From positions 26,301,876 through 26,365,875 of the forward strand of contig NC_045142.1 in the NCBI RefSeq assembly GCF_008831285.2: DNA of 64,000 nucleotides, read 5' to 3'. The notes beneath the pieces were generated by a model. It was not told the DNA's origin. It ran no database searches and saw only the letters and a program-made list of their open reading frames with translations. This DNA comes from Nymphaea colorata. Taxonomy: Eukaryota; Streptophyta; Magnoliopsida; Nymphaeales; Nymphaeaceae. Positions 35,772-47,672 of this stretch are shown here, one piece after another (position 1 is the stretch's first letter; every line of letters begins with the position of its first letter). The translations under genes and the position numbers were made by a program.

Positions 35772-38700
35772 TGTTAGGATCCGAAACCCGCGGTCGCCTA
35801 ACCCGAGTGTCGAGTCCTAAAGCCAAGATCTCTCGAGGTTCGCCTGAACTAAAACCTACCCAAATCAATACAAGGAACTACCCGGCCGGACAGAACCCCG
35901 GTGCAAACCCAATAGGACGAGATGTACAGGTGAAGTGTTCCCCAAAAACTTAACTAAGCCAATCCTACTACAAGCAACTACAATGGGTGTGAGGCTTTAC
36001 AAGCGTTTGCGATACATCAAAGCACTCGCATCTCACTCATCAAACCACGCAAACCATTCACTAACGAACAAACCACGCCCGGATCCCAAATAGGAAGGTC
36101 GAGCCCACTGTGGTCGTGTCTTTGGCGCTTGCGCCTTAGAGGTACCACTAGGAGGACTATGGCCGCAGCGGGGCAAAAACAATAACAGAATTCAAACTAA
36201 CAAGTCCCTATACTACCACCCGCGGACTACAAGGGGAGGAAGAGTCAAACCTGCCAAGCAAGCTTGGCGAATCCGCGAGATAGGACCACGGGACGAAAGC
36301 CAAGTCCCGGGTATCACAGCTATGTCTCTGAATTCCGGAGGAGGGCAACGCCGCGTTGCTGTGATGGGAGGAGCAGACGCCTACTATCGGGACCCGTAGG
36401 GAAGGGCCGAGACGAAGTGGAGCTTAGGCGCGTCGCCTAAGGGGACCAGGTCTTCGCAGCCTCCTGCTGCCGAGGGGTCTCGTGAGGAATCGGGCAGCCG
36501 CCTACTGCCTTGCGCCGAGAGGTGAAGTGATCGCCTGTCGCTAGGGCGCCGGAAGGGAGTGCGGCCGAGGATGGCTGGAGGATCGGAGGAGCTAGCAGGA
36601 ATACTAGCTAGACCGACGGACCTAAACCTAACTAGGGCTTGGGAGGGCTCGGTGCGGTAGGGCTCTAGATAGGTGGCCGGTCTGGTCAATAGGGTATAAG
36701 GCTGGGGTTGGTCGAAGTCAACGAGCTTTAGGTGCGGAAGAGGGAGCCTAACTAGTAGGTGGGTCGGAGCTGGCTGACTGGGCTGAGCTACGCTCGAAGG
36801 TCGTGGTCAAGATTGACCAAGGTGCGATACGGGTTAAGCTAAGCGGGTTGGTCAAACTAAGTGGGCTGAGGTTATCGAGCCCGGGTGCTTAGGTCAAGAG
36901 GGACCCACGAGATAAGCTCGAGGCTCTAAGGTTGACTAAGAGAAAAGAGAGGGGAACAACAAGTAATTTCCTAACTCGAGTTAGGAAGGGCCGTCGACTA
37001 GGGTTGCCTAAAATATCTAAGGGAGGCTAAGACAGTCGAGTGATGAAGAGAGAAACCTAGGGGGAGTTGCCTAAGAGGTTGGGGTGGTGGCGTGCGAGGT
37101 TGACTACTTGGGTCGGTGTGTGACTAGGCTGGTCTTGCCTAGGTGAGTGACGCCACACGAGCCTAGCTAATTAAGTTAGGGTTCGGTCTAGAACCCTGGT
37201 AGACCTAGCTACGGAAAGTAACAAGAGCTCGGTTTAGAGCTCGGTTGACCTAACTACAAGTGGATCAGGTTGAGGACGACTGGACCAGGTCTCGGCTGAG
37301 ATGGACTTGGTCAAGGCTTAGGCAAGGGTGCGACTAAGTTGACTTAGGAGAGGGTAAGTGAAGAAGGTAGGGTCGGCTTGGGTCTAGCCGAGCACGCTGG
37401 GTTTGGACACTTGGCAACTGGGGAATAAGTTGCTAGGACCGTTGGGGCTACTTTCCAAAGTTAGAGGAAAGGAGGCACGAGTGAGACGGGTTGGCTAACT
37501 GGGAACGGCGCAAGTCATGCGTCTAAGGCAAGGGGAGGGGGTCTTCTCGGGAAAGTGGCAGGTCAAGGATAAGGGTTTACCTACTCGGCTGGGCCAGGTG
37601 GAGGACTTTCCTAACTAAGATAGAGGGCGCCAAGGAAGGCAGGACGTGGCAAGAGGAGAAGCCACAAGGAAGAGGCGCTAGAGAGGATCTAGCGATAAGG
37701 CAAGGTTCGGTTGATTCTTTCCTAACGAGTAGGGGAAGAATCAATCTAGGATCTTCTCGATATTAATAGAAGAATCCAAGGAGGCTGGCGAGATCTGCTG
37801 CTCTTCTCATGAGGAGGACACGTGGACGTGGACCAGGGAATTAGGGAGGTTACGGTTTAGGTAAGGCCACACAAGGACGAGAGGGAGATCAAATAGGAAA
37901 GGGCAAGGACGCGTTAAGGGGACTTGCCAAAAGTTGTGGAGAGGATAGGACGCGTGAAACGGATGAGGAAGGCGCGTGGGGCCAGGCCACTTGTGAGGGA
38001 GGCGAGCTGGGTGGTGAGGTGGCAAGGAAGGTCTACGAGATTAGGACACGTGGATGCATCAAGGGCCGAGGGTTCATGCGACTAGGGTTTAGGGCTAGGA
38101 GAAGAAGACGCCAAAACGGAATGGGTGGCTACTATAATTGATTTCCTAAATGCGTGGGATATGACAAAGTGGAAGGGATCTCGGCTGGAATCAAATCAGC
38201 TAACGGGTACAGCTGGTTGACTCGACCAAGATCAGGTGAAGTGGATGGCTGACACGTGGTATGATGGACGAACGGGATTACACAAGGAAAGAGCAAGATG
38301 ACTTACCAAGTTGGGAGCGGCGGCCAAGGAGCGCACGTTGAAGCACCGGCTGCTAGGGTTAATCCCTAGGGCGATCCTCCAAGTGTTTGACCAGAATGCC
38401 CCTCACGGCTACCTTGAAACTCGGACTAATTCGAGGGCAGATCTGTCCTTAGACGCCGGCAACAATGGAGATGACCTGAGGTGTTGCAGCGATCACCGGG
38501 AATGGATATTTCCGGCCAAGGAAGACTTTTTCCTAGACGACTTGAATTAACACCAAATCGGCCGAATCAAAGCATTTCTTTAGGCGAACACTCTGATATG
38601 TATTTTCTGTTGTGTTAACACCTCATTCCACCATTTTCGAGTCTTTCTCCTTTCTGTTTGTGCAGGTGGAATGCCTCTTGAAACCGAAGCACGTTAGCCT

Positions 38701-39959
38701 CTTTTTTGAAGGCCTTTTCACCGCCGGTTTCTCAAGGACTTGATGGGTTCGATCCAAGAGATAGAACGCCAATTCCAGACCTTGTAAAAGATGATCTAAG
38801 TGCAGTTTTCCATCGAAAAACCAGAGTCTCCTCACGGGTTTAGCACCGTGAATCAGACCTAGGTTGCTAGAGAATACTCCTCTAGATCGCTCCCAACAAC
38901 AATCCGTAATTGACTTAGGATCTCGAGTACCAATCTGATTTGAGTCGATATTGAGGCAGCACGCTTGCACGAACGACCTCAATCTTCCCGGATGTAGATC
39001 AGCCTCTCTGCCCTCGCGTGGTCCGAAGGTAGGCACCGAATCTAGCTATCTTGCCGTGGGGAACTTCGTGGTCCAAGGAGACGTGAACGCCGGAGCCTTC
39101 GTGGTTCCTTAAGCCTTTTGCCGTAGGTCGAGGGAAAGGAAGAAGATAAGAAATCAAGGACGAGGAGAGGAGAAAACCTTCGGTTCTAGATCTGGTTGAA
39201 GATGATGCAGTCTTCACCGTGGGGTTGGAATGAAGAAGACGCCAAGGGGATTGACGCTAGGGCTTGGAGATTCCATGAGGACGAGTGGGAGAGAAGAGCT
39301 GCGCCATGGGTGAGAAGGACGCCGAGGAAAGAAGTGAGGCCACCGCGGGAGAGGGGTGAACCAGGTGAGAACTCGAGAGAGAGAAGGGCCTTCCGCCCAC
39401 ACCAATCCTTTCAATTCATTATTCTCAAAAAGCATACATTTTACAAAGTATCGAACACTTAAATACTAACCTAGTAACTCGGTTCACATTCTGAACCGGT
39501 TCTTCTACTGAAACGAATCAAACTAAAATAAATCAAATCTGATATGAATTGGACGCTACCCGTCCAACGCTAATCTAGACCCGTGGATCCATGAAGATCC
39601 GTAGCAACTTGAGCGCAAGGTTGAGCTCGAGTAGGCTCAACTCGATTTGCCTAGGTTCCGCCTAGGCTCACCACGTTCCATCTTGGTCCTAGGAGTCAAC
39701 AAAGGTTTAGACGATTTAACGAGATTGGATCCTAGAACTAGATCATTACCACCGTGAGGCTTAATCTGAAAACCTCTTGCGCTTGACAGTTGTTGCTCCG
39801 CCCGCTCCACCCACTGCAAGAACTTCAAGCTGCTCTTTAACCTCTTCGGTTGGTTTGAACGCCTTGGTGCATGTGCTTCCTGCCCATACGAGCACTTTCA
39901 GACCTACCTTCGCCCTGGGTTTGGTCCAGATGACCTTACCGGAATTTTGGCTCGTAACA
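35772..39959 (-). repeat. 5' LTR (right) of the retrotransposon
   Basis: 4,188 bp, nearly identical to 28386-32573. In element orientation this copy would hold the promoter. I could not assign a certain TATA box or polyadenylation signal. Confidence 0.95.
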
Positions 39960-39964
39960 GCTTA
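39960..39964. repeat. Retrotransposon target-site duplication (right)
   Basis: GCTTA, identical to 28381-28385. Confidence 0.9.
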
Positions 39965-40164
39965 CCTCTTCAATGTTCAACAAAAACAATTCAATAATAA
40001 GAAAGGCAAACACGACTGCCAAAGTTATTAGTACTGTAGAAGTCAAAATCCAGATATCTTTTCCCGCTTCTCTCTCAAAGTATTTGTTTGTATGTGTATA
40101 TGTGCACAGTGCACACACACACACATGTATATATACATGAATATATATACATATCTGAGTCAAC

Positions 40165-42430
40165 TGGTCCATTGGCAGTTCATTTATCTACTGTGCCTAA
40201 AACGAACCAAATTCGAACTAAACGCAAGCCGTTCATGCTCGTCTCGCTAAAAAGGCCAGATTGTCGTAACTCAAAAGGAACTTACTAAGATAAAAGCTAA
40301 ATTGATTCAAGCCACAAGTTATACCACTAGAATGGCCATACAGAATTTAATCACTGTAGTATAAGAAAAAAACAAACGCGTTATGCCATCAAGATCTATT
40401 TGTATTTGTTCATTTGAAGAACAAATTAACAAGAAGCCAAGAAAAATGGAAAGTAGAATTGGCCAAATGAAAATGCTCGGTTTCCCTTCAAGGGAGCTAG
40501 CATAGACAATTGTGCTGGTGATGCGTTCCCCGGGCAACACCAGTTCAAATCCCATGAAAGCTACTCCCTTTGTGCCTTACGGAGGTGGAGTGTGGCACGA
40601 AGCTGCAGGTGCACTAACTCCAACCCAGGAACCACCAAAGTAAATATCAGACTCAGCAGGAGGCATGGAAAAAATGAAAGGGAGGGGGGATCCGCCTCGT
40701 TTTTGCATGGTGGGTCATAAATATAATCGTCCCACTCAGAAAAAAGTTTGGTTCCACCCATGATCAAGTTTAGCATGAAAAACATCATAAAAGAAGAAGC
40801 GAAAACACAACGCTTGCTCTACATTATCTCATTATTATCTAAGCCAGAGATTCTGGCTGGGGAAGGACCCCTTTACAAAAGTTACAACATTGGGGACACC
40901 TTACGAGATAAGGTGTTTAAATAGAACGGTTACAAATGTGTAACAAAAATGCATTGTGAATTTTATTCACTTTTCAGTGGCTTGTTAATGACGCCCAAAA
41001 TTCTTGGTAGAGCAAAATTAGAAACCTTCAGAGCAATGGCTTTGAGAGAATAAATTATCTCTTAAAGCAGAAATAGAGTGTCTTGTCAACTACTAGTCAG
41101 ACGGGCCAATCATTTTCTCTGGTACAACAAGTTGATCGAACTCTTCGGGGGACAAGACGTTCAGGCTCAAAGCAGCTTCCTGCAGGAAAAAAATAGATCA
41201 TAAACTCACGAATGTCATGACTAAAGATGATTACAAAATTGAAAGACCTCAAGTTACATCATTTTTAATCTGGAAAAAAGGAGAGACTCGAAGAAGGAAA
41301 TTTTTCGATTCTCACAGAAAGCATCGAGAACACACAGAAATCCCAAATCTTAGTTGCCTGTAGCGGATGGATATCATCTCGTCAATTGATTCAAATGCTA
41401 TAAGTTCTTGCTTTTTACTAGATATATGACTGATAAAGAGGAGATAAACTTATCTGACAGATTTCCCCATGAGATCACCAGAAAGAGGGTAGATAAATGT
41501 AACGAATGCAAGATAGCAACGCAATATTTGTACCAAGAAAGGTAATCATTGCATGTTTTCAATGAAGCATTCATCATTACAAATCCTAAATAAAAATGCT
41601 GATGAAAACACTCATACATAGAAAATCAAGAATGAATTGGAGCTTTTCTTTCTTGGACGATGATGAGGCTGGCCAAATGGAACAGCACTAGAAGGGAACG
41701 GTTAATGCCCCTTCCTAGCATCAATCGATTCCCACCATATGGAATGCATGCATAGGAGGGAGGGGTTCAGTTGTCAAAGCAAGCAACAGGCTAGCCAGTA
41801 TACAAATAGTATTCGACATGACAAATTTAGGAGAGCTGGTTTATCAGTTTTATTGGTTACAATAATCTTTGGCATGTCGGTAGAGACCACACACTGAACA
41901 GCAAAAAAAACGTAATTGTAAAAGGAATTCTAATTCAGTGTGAAAAATAATTTCTTGGTGGGGGATACTAGCCTTGAGAGTGGTGCCTTCTTTGTGAGCC
42001 TTCTTTGCAACAGCTGCGGCTTTGTCGTACCCGATTTTCTAAAACAAAAAATCATTTAACTTTGTCACATCACAATGCCGTAGAAGAACCAAGAAAAGAT
42101 ACAAACCCCCTAACAACAGTGTTTACAAATTACAAGGAATGCTCCTACTGAGCACCAACCCCCGCTTGCAAAAAGGTAACAGTAAAATAATAAAGAGAAT
42201 GGAGAAGAAAGCTTACAGGGTTCAAAGCCGTAACAAGCATCAAAGACTGCAAATGAGGCAGGCCAATAGGCAGTTAGAAGCACATTATGCGGTTATCAAT
42301 TGAAGGGTCTTTGTGCAAAGAAACACATAATTTAGGTAATCCAATGTTATACCTCATGTAAAAGTTTAGAAATCCTTTGTCTGTTTGCCTGAATACCCTT
42401 CACACAGTTCTTGTCAAATGAAGCTGCTGC
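40165..42430. repeat. Segmental duplication, copy B (source-like copy at the fumarase 3' end)
   Basis: Counterpart of 11,400-12,193 plus 16,830-17,581. Similarity begins about 200 bp right of the retrotransposon and extends through fumarase exons 16, 15 and part of 14. The stretch 41,000-41,870, including the last fumarase exon, has no counterpart in copy A. Confidence 0.82.
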
Positions 42431-42908
42431 ATCTCCAAGTAGTCTGAGAGACTGCAAAAAGCGATTCATGTCATAAGATGTGAAAGTGCAATGCCATATC
42501 AAAGCCCCAGAAATGGACAAGTAAACAATGTAAAAGTATAGCATTGAATTGTTGTTGACCATACCCGAAGAAGAGCACTGGCAATCAATGGTTTATAGAC
42601 ATTCAGCTCAAAATGACCATTTGAACCGCCTACAGTGATCGCAACATGGTTTCCCATAACCTGCAGATTTTTTACACTTCATTGGTTTGACCACCAGTAA
42701 AACAGAACTGCAAAAGGTAAATAATAACAAACTTTCCAAGCATTAAACAACTTCATCTGAATACTTGGACCTAATTAAGAAATTGTCCAATTATTAAGCA
42801 GTGAACCAACTAATAGAAATTATACAACCATATTTAGTGCAATCTGATGATAAATACCAAAAGTTTTCCTTAAACTTACCAGTCCTAGTGGATCAAAGCA
42901 TGTTGGGG

Positions 42909-42939
<31 letters not shown>

Positions 42940-45900
42940 GGTCATGCACATTCACAACAACCATGTTGCATCCCAAAAAAAAACAAAAAAAGAAAAGAAA
43001 CAAAGACAAAGGGAAAAAAACAATATGGAAAATATATTCAAATTTCGAACATATAATGCAATGTGCTAAAATGGGATCAAGTTGCCACAGGCTTGTGGTG
43101 CCAATGCTGCCCCGACATTAGACTATCCTTAGTTCTATTTAATTTACATAACAAAAGCATTTTTCTCAGGGGATTCTTGAAGAGAAAAGTTGCATGCACC
43201 CAAGAAATCATCATTAGGAATATGCATCAACACCTGTAGACAACAGAATAATGGCGATCCACCTCAAAATACACAACTCCGTCAAGTGAAAGTATCCACA
43301 TCTGTAATGTAGATTTTTGAAGAAGTCTACAATTTGAAGTTCAATTACCAACTAAATATCTTAGCTGAGGTGGCCAAGCATCAAAAGATTCAGAACTTTC
43401 CTGACAATGAGCAATGGCACAATTTTGAATGTAGCCTATGCATCATCCATTGAGAAATCCACATGCATCCTAATGCTATGCGATGATCCATGATGATCTG
43501 GTGCCATTACATATTTTTTCTCATCTGTGTCCTTCCCGTTGGCATATTCCAAGTGGAAGATTATCTGCTCAACCAAGTGTTGGCTCATCCATATACATTT
43601 CAGGAAATGCCTTCAGAAAATCTCCCAAACAAACCGCACATGGTTAGCTGGATGGAACCAGCACTGCTAGTTCATGGCAAGTAACATGACCCTCAAAATC
43701 TCATGAGGAGAAACCATTTGGGGTTTACTCAATTTAGTTTTCAAGCCATAACCAGCCAAATTAATTCAAAGCTAAAAAGATTGGCTAAAAGAGGAAACAT
43801 ACAAGGCCTTTGTCTCTAGTATGAAGATAATGAATATTATATTCCCTTATACCAGTTCAAGAAACACATACAGGTGTCAGGTCCTTAAGCTTCTTATTCA
43901 GGGCCAACTTTTGAAGATGCCATTTCAATCAGAATTCAGAAATGAAATTTGATACTGTTTCCTTTGTTTTAATTTGCCAAGAGCCTAAGTCAATGCCATC
44001 TCTGTAAACTTGCAAAATTTTGTTTTTCATCATTAATACCAGGATCTGGATGAGATATTAACTACAATAAGCATTGCATGCACATAAAAGATGGTAGAAG
44101 CACAATACAGTAGATACTTAAACAAAAAGAATGACCAGATGTTACTGCTAAGTGCTAACAGATAGAAACATACTTCACATGACAGATGAAGGTATTGTTA
44201 CCTGAGCACAGACCATAGTAAGAGCCTCACATTGTGTAGGATTAACCTTGCCCTGGTGGGAGAAAGGCAGAAATATCAGCAATATATTTATAGCACATGA
44301 TGTTCTCATGAAATAGCATAGCCACTATAGTCTGATAAACGAGAACCAAGTGAACAGCATACAGGCATTATGCTGCTGCCAGGCTCATTTTCAGGCAGGA
44401 GAAGTTCACCAAGCCCACAACGTGGTCCACTGGAGAAAAAACAAATGCACTTAAAATTTTTGTAGAACAGATATTTCATGTCAAAAAGTGGGAGTATAGA
44501 TTGCAAAACAAGGTACCTTCCCAATAGCCGGATATCATTAGCAATTTTCATTAGAGATACGGAAACTGTGTTTACGGCTCCACTAGTTTCTACAAAGGCA
44601 TCATGAGCAGCCTGGCATAGAATGTATAAAATGAATTATAAGTTGCCCCATAATAAACATAACAGAATGCATAATACCAGCAGTAAGCACATCTTTTCAC
44701 AAGGTTCATTCCAGCCTTATCTATTTAATGTATTGCCGCCAAAATTTACTCATATTATCAATGAACATTGAAAAGATATAGAAGCAAATTTGAATAATCA
44801 AGACATTCAACTAACCATCTACTAGCAGAAAAGACATGACAACCTAAGCCAGTAGAAGGACCTTCTTCAAAAACATGGAATTAGCAACAGCAGATAGAAT
44901 GTTGAACCAAACTAGATTCTGTCTCCAAATTCTTTTTGTGTTTTCAAGTCGTCAAGAGAGGAATAATAAACATAAGCATGTATGCATACAAGGTAATAAA
45001 AATATTCTCACTTAACTGCATTAAGCATAAGAAACAATCCTGGCAGTCAATGAACAATGCAGAATTTTAAAGTTTCAGTAACATACTAGGGCCTCAAATT
45101 TATTCTCCGCAGTGACAAATGGTAAGCTAGTTTCCTCTGCTACCGCTGCGGCAATCTTGGCATCAAACCTGTGCAAAAAGAATCCACAAAAAAGATGAAT
45201 CAGCATCATAAACATAACCATCAATCACATTTGAAGATATCAAGCAGTATAACTGTAAATTCGAGCAATTAAAATCCTTCAATAACACTTAGATTTTCAG
45301 GTTCAGTTCTTTTCAGTGCATGACAATATTATTGGATTTTGACTTTCTTAATAATTGTGTAAATATAATTTTGTTATTGTGTATTGACTTCTTTTTATAC
45401 TTGCCCAAGAAATAATACTTAAATCTTGCTTTGATGTGAAAACCCCAAAAAATACCATTGTGCAGTGAACAGGTGAACCTCCATCAAGCATATTGACTTG
45501 CAAAATGCAGCTCCTATTGAATATGGACACAAAACGGCAAATGATGATAATGAATGCTTACAATATAGAGCTCAGAGATAGGAGAATTAGTAACTTTACA
45601 AATAAAAGATCAAGCAGAAATTATTACACCTCTACAATTGTGCATGGCATTTGGATGAGGTAAGGAGTTCTGTGTGACACGAACTTAACCAATTGAAGAA
45701 AAAAAAAATCAAGATGCATCATGCTCATGCATAAATTTGGAGGTAAGCAAATGCAACTCCTCACACTGAGAAGAACCACCTGAAAAAACCTTTGATTCTA
45801 AAAGTGAGACTGATAGATCTTTTGGAGGAGCTTCACTTTATCCGGTTAAATGCTTAGGTTCAGAAAGATGGTCGGGTTCCAAAGAATTTCATGTTCTTAA

Positions 45901-47617
45901 GAGTAGCCACCAAAATGGTAAATGGATGTGGTATCCGTATCACACTAATTGACGTATACTAACATTGCAGCTAGGCACCACCTACACTCCTAGGCATAAG
46001 CCAAAAGCCTAGGACGACCTAGGTGTCTAGGCCTGTGTTTTGAATTTTAATTTGCTTTTTGTTTTTCCAATTACTATTTTAAGTTAATATTACAATATTA
46101 ACTAAATCTTTTTAAAGGTTCACCTATCCACTTAAGCATGCCAAATAAATTTTTCTAGATAGGCAGCGTCCTGTGCTTTTTACCTCTTCATGGACACTTA
46201 TGACTTCTCGGCAATGACGCTTTGCACTTTGTACCTTATACTTAACTAAATTAGCATCTGTCTACCTTTCCCATAAAAGAAAATAAAGAGCAAAGTACAG
46301 AATTAAACTACAGTGCATATTCCCTTGTGAGTTAATTAATTTTTGAATTGAATTTTGTATGGCTTTTATTGTTACAATTGGCTTCCAGGTGGCCCATGTC
46401 ATTGTGATGGTGCAGAGAATAAGAAGCAGCTCACAGTGAATGCTTATGACCATGACTATTCAGAACTGAAGATGCATACCCCTTTTTTGAGTTCAAGCCA
46501 GTTCCAACAGCAGTACCACCTTGTGCAAGCTGCTCAAAGCAGAAACTTCCACATTATTAATAGCATATGGAGAGGCAAGAGATGCAAACAGAAGATTAAA
46601 AACAGAGAGATAACCTGATACATGCGAGGAAGAGTACCCACAACTCGTTCAATTCCATACTTAACCTGCATTGATAGTTAATACCACTCTTATAAGGAGT
46701 AAGGCAAAAGGTTTTTAATTAAAATATTCAAAGAGAATAAACATAAACCCACTTGTGTAGAGTAGCCACTGAACTCTTGACCAAGAGTTAAAGGAGTTGC
46801 ATCTTGTGTGTGAGTGCGGCCGATCTTAATAATGTCATTGAACTCGGCTGCCTGTGCAGACAAGCATAATTGTATATTTGACAGGCAAAATGAAGATGGC
46901 CATATCATGTTCATAACAGCAAAATAAATATTGTTTTACCTTTGATTCTAAAGAGGCATGCAATTGTTTCAAACTTGGAACAAACGTTGAATTGATTTCA
47001 GTCGCTGCAGCAATATGCATGACCTGAAAAAAACTCAAGTGAATATGATGTTTAAACCTTATAACCTTCCTCTGTAACACATTCCCAGATATTCCAAAAT
47101 GGGATGTAAGATCAGGAAAACATAAAGGCCTTCTTGAGTAATGGCAATAATAAGGAATATAGGTAATCCCGATCGTGGTGGCGTTGTAATGCCTCCGCTA
47201 GGCTAGCAAGCCTTTCAATCAAAATGCATGCCATAGAAAATTGTGCTGGCTACTGAGGAATTATTTTCATATTCAAATCAATGAAACAGTTGAATTTTAT
47301 TTAATTACATTGTTTGGTTTGTTTTCTTTGTTAGAGATTTTATACCAATCTAAAACTTAATTTGTAAATTTTGTGATTAAGTTTAATGAATTAAATTCGA
47401 GTACTAATGAAATCAACAGAAGAATTCATTTCCATGTTAATTTTGCTTTTGATTTGTAAATTTGATCCTTTTCTACCATTCCTTGCACTTACATCTGCTT
47501 AGAATACAAACTCACCTGGAACGGCACCATACCCATGTCAACACACCTGGGCACGGGTACAAGTACAGGACACAGCAAACTCATTTTGCATTTTATGCAC
47601 ATACATACATATTTACA

Positions 47618-47672
<55 letters not shown>

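Larger units (their letters stand above)
28386..39959 (-). mobile_element. Complete LTR retrotransposon with 4.2-kb LTRs and no polymerase genes (LARD-like)
   Basis: Two 4,188-bp direct repeats (28386-32573 and 35772-39959) start TGTTA and end TAACA, and are flanked by the 5-bp duplication GCTTA (28381-28385 and 39960-39964). A primer-binding site TGGTATCAGAGCC, read on the minus strand, lies 2 nt inside the right-hand LTR. It is complementary to initiator Met-tRNA, so the element runs on the minus strand with its 5' LTR on the right. A purine tract AAGGAGGGTGGA abuts the other LTR. The internal region is only 3,198 bp and has no reverse transcriptase, RNase H, integrase or protease motif. 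LTR and internal sizes fit the LARD class known from cereals. I counted about 26 LTR differences by eye, under 1 percent, so the insertion is young. It must rely on enzymes from another element. Confidence 0.95.

Noticed and set aside
28386-39959. Possibility of an endogenous pararetrovirus or envelope-carrying retroelement.
   Set aside because: LTRs, a Met-tRNA primer site and target duplications fit an LTR retrotransposon; no movement, coat, envelope or polymerase motif is present.
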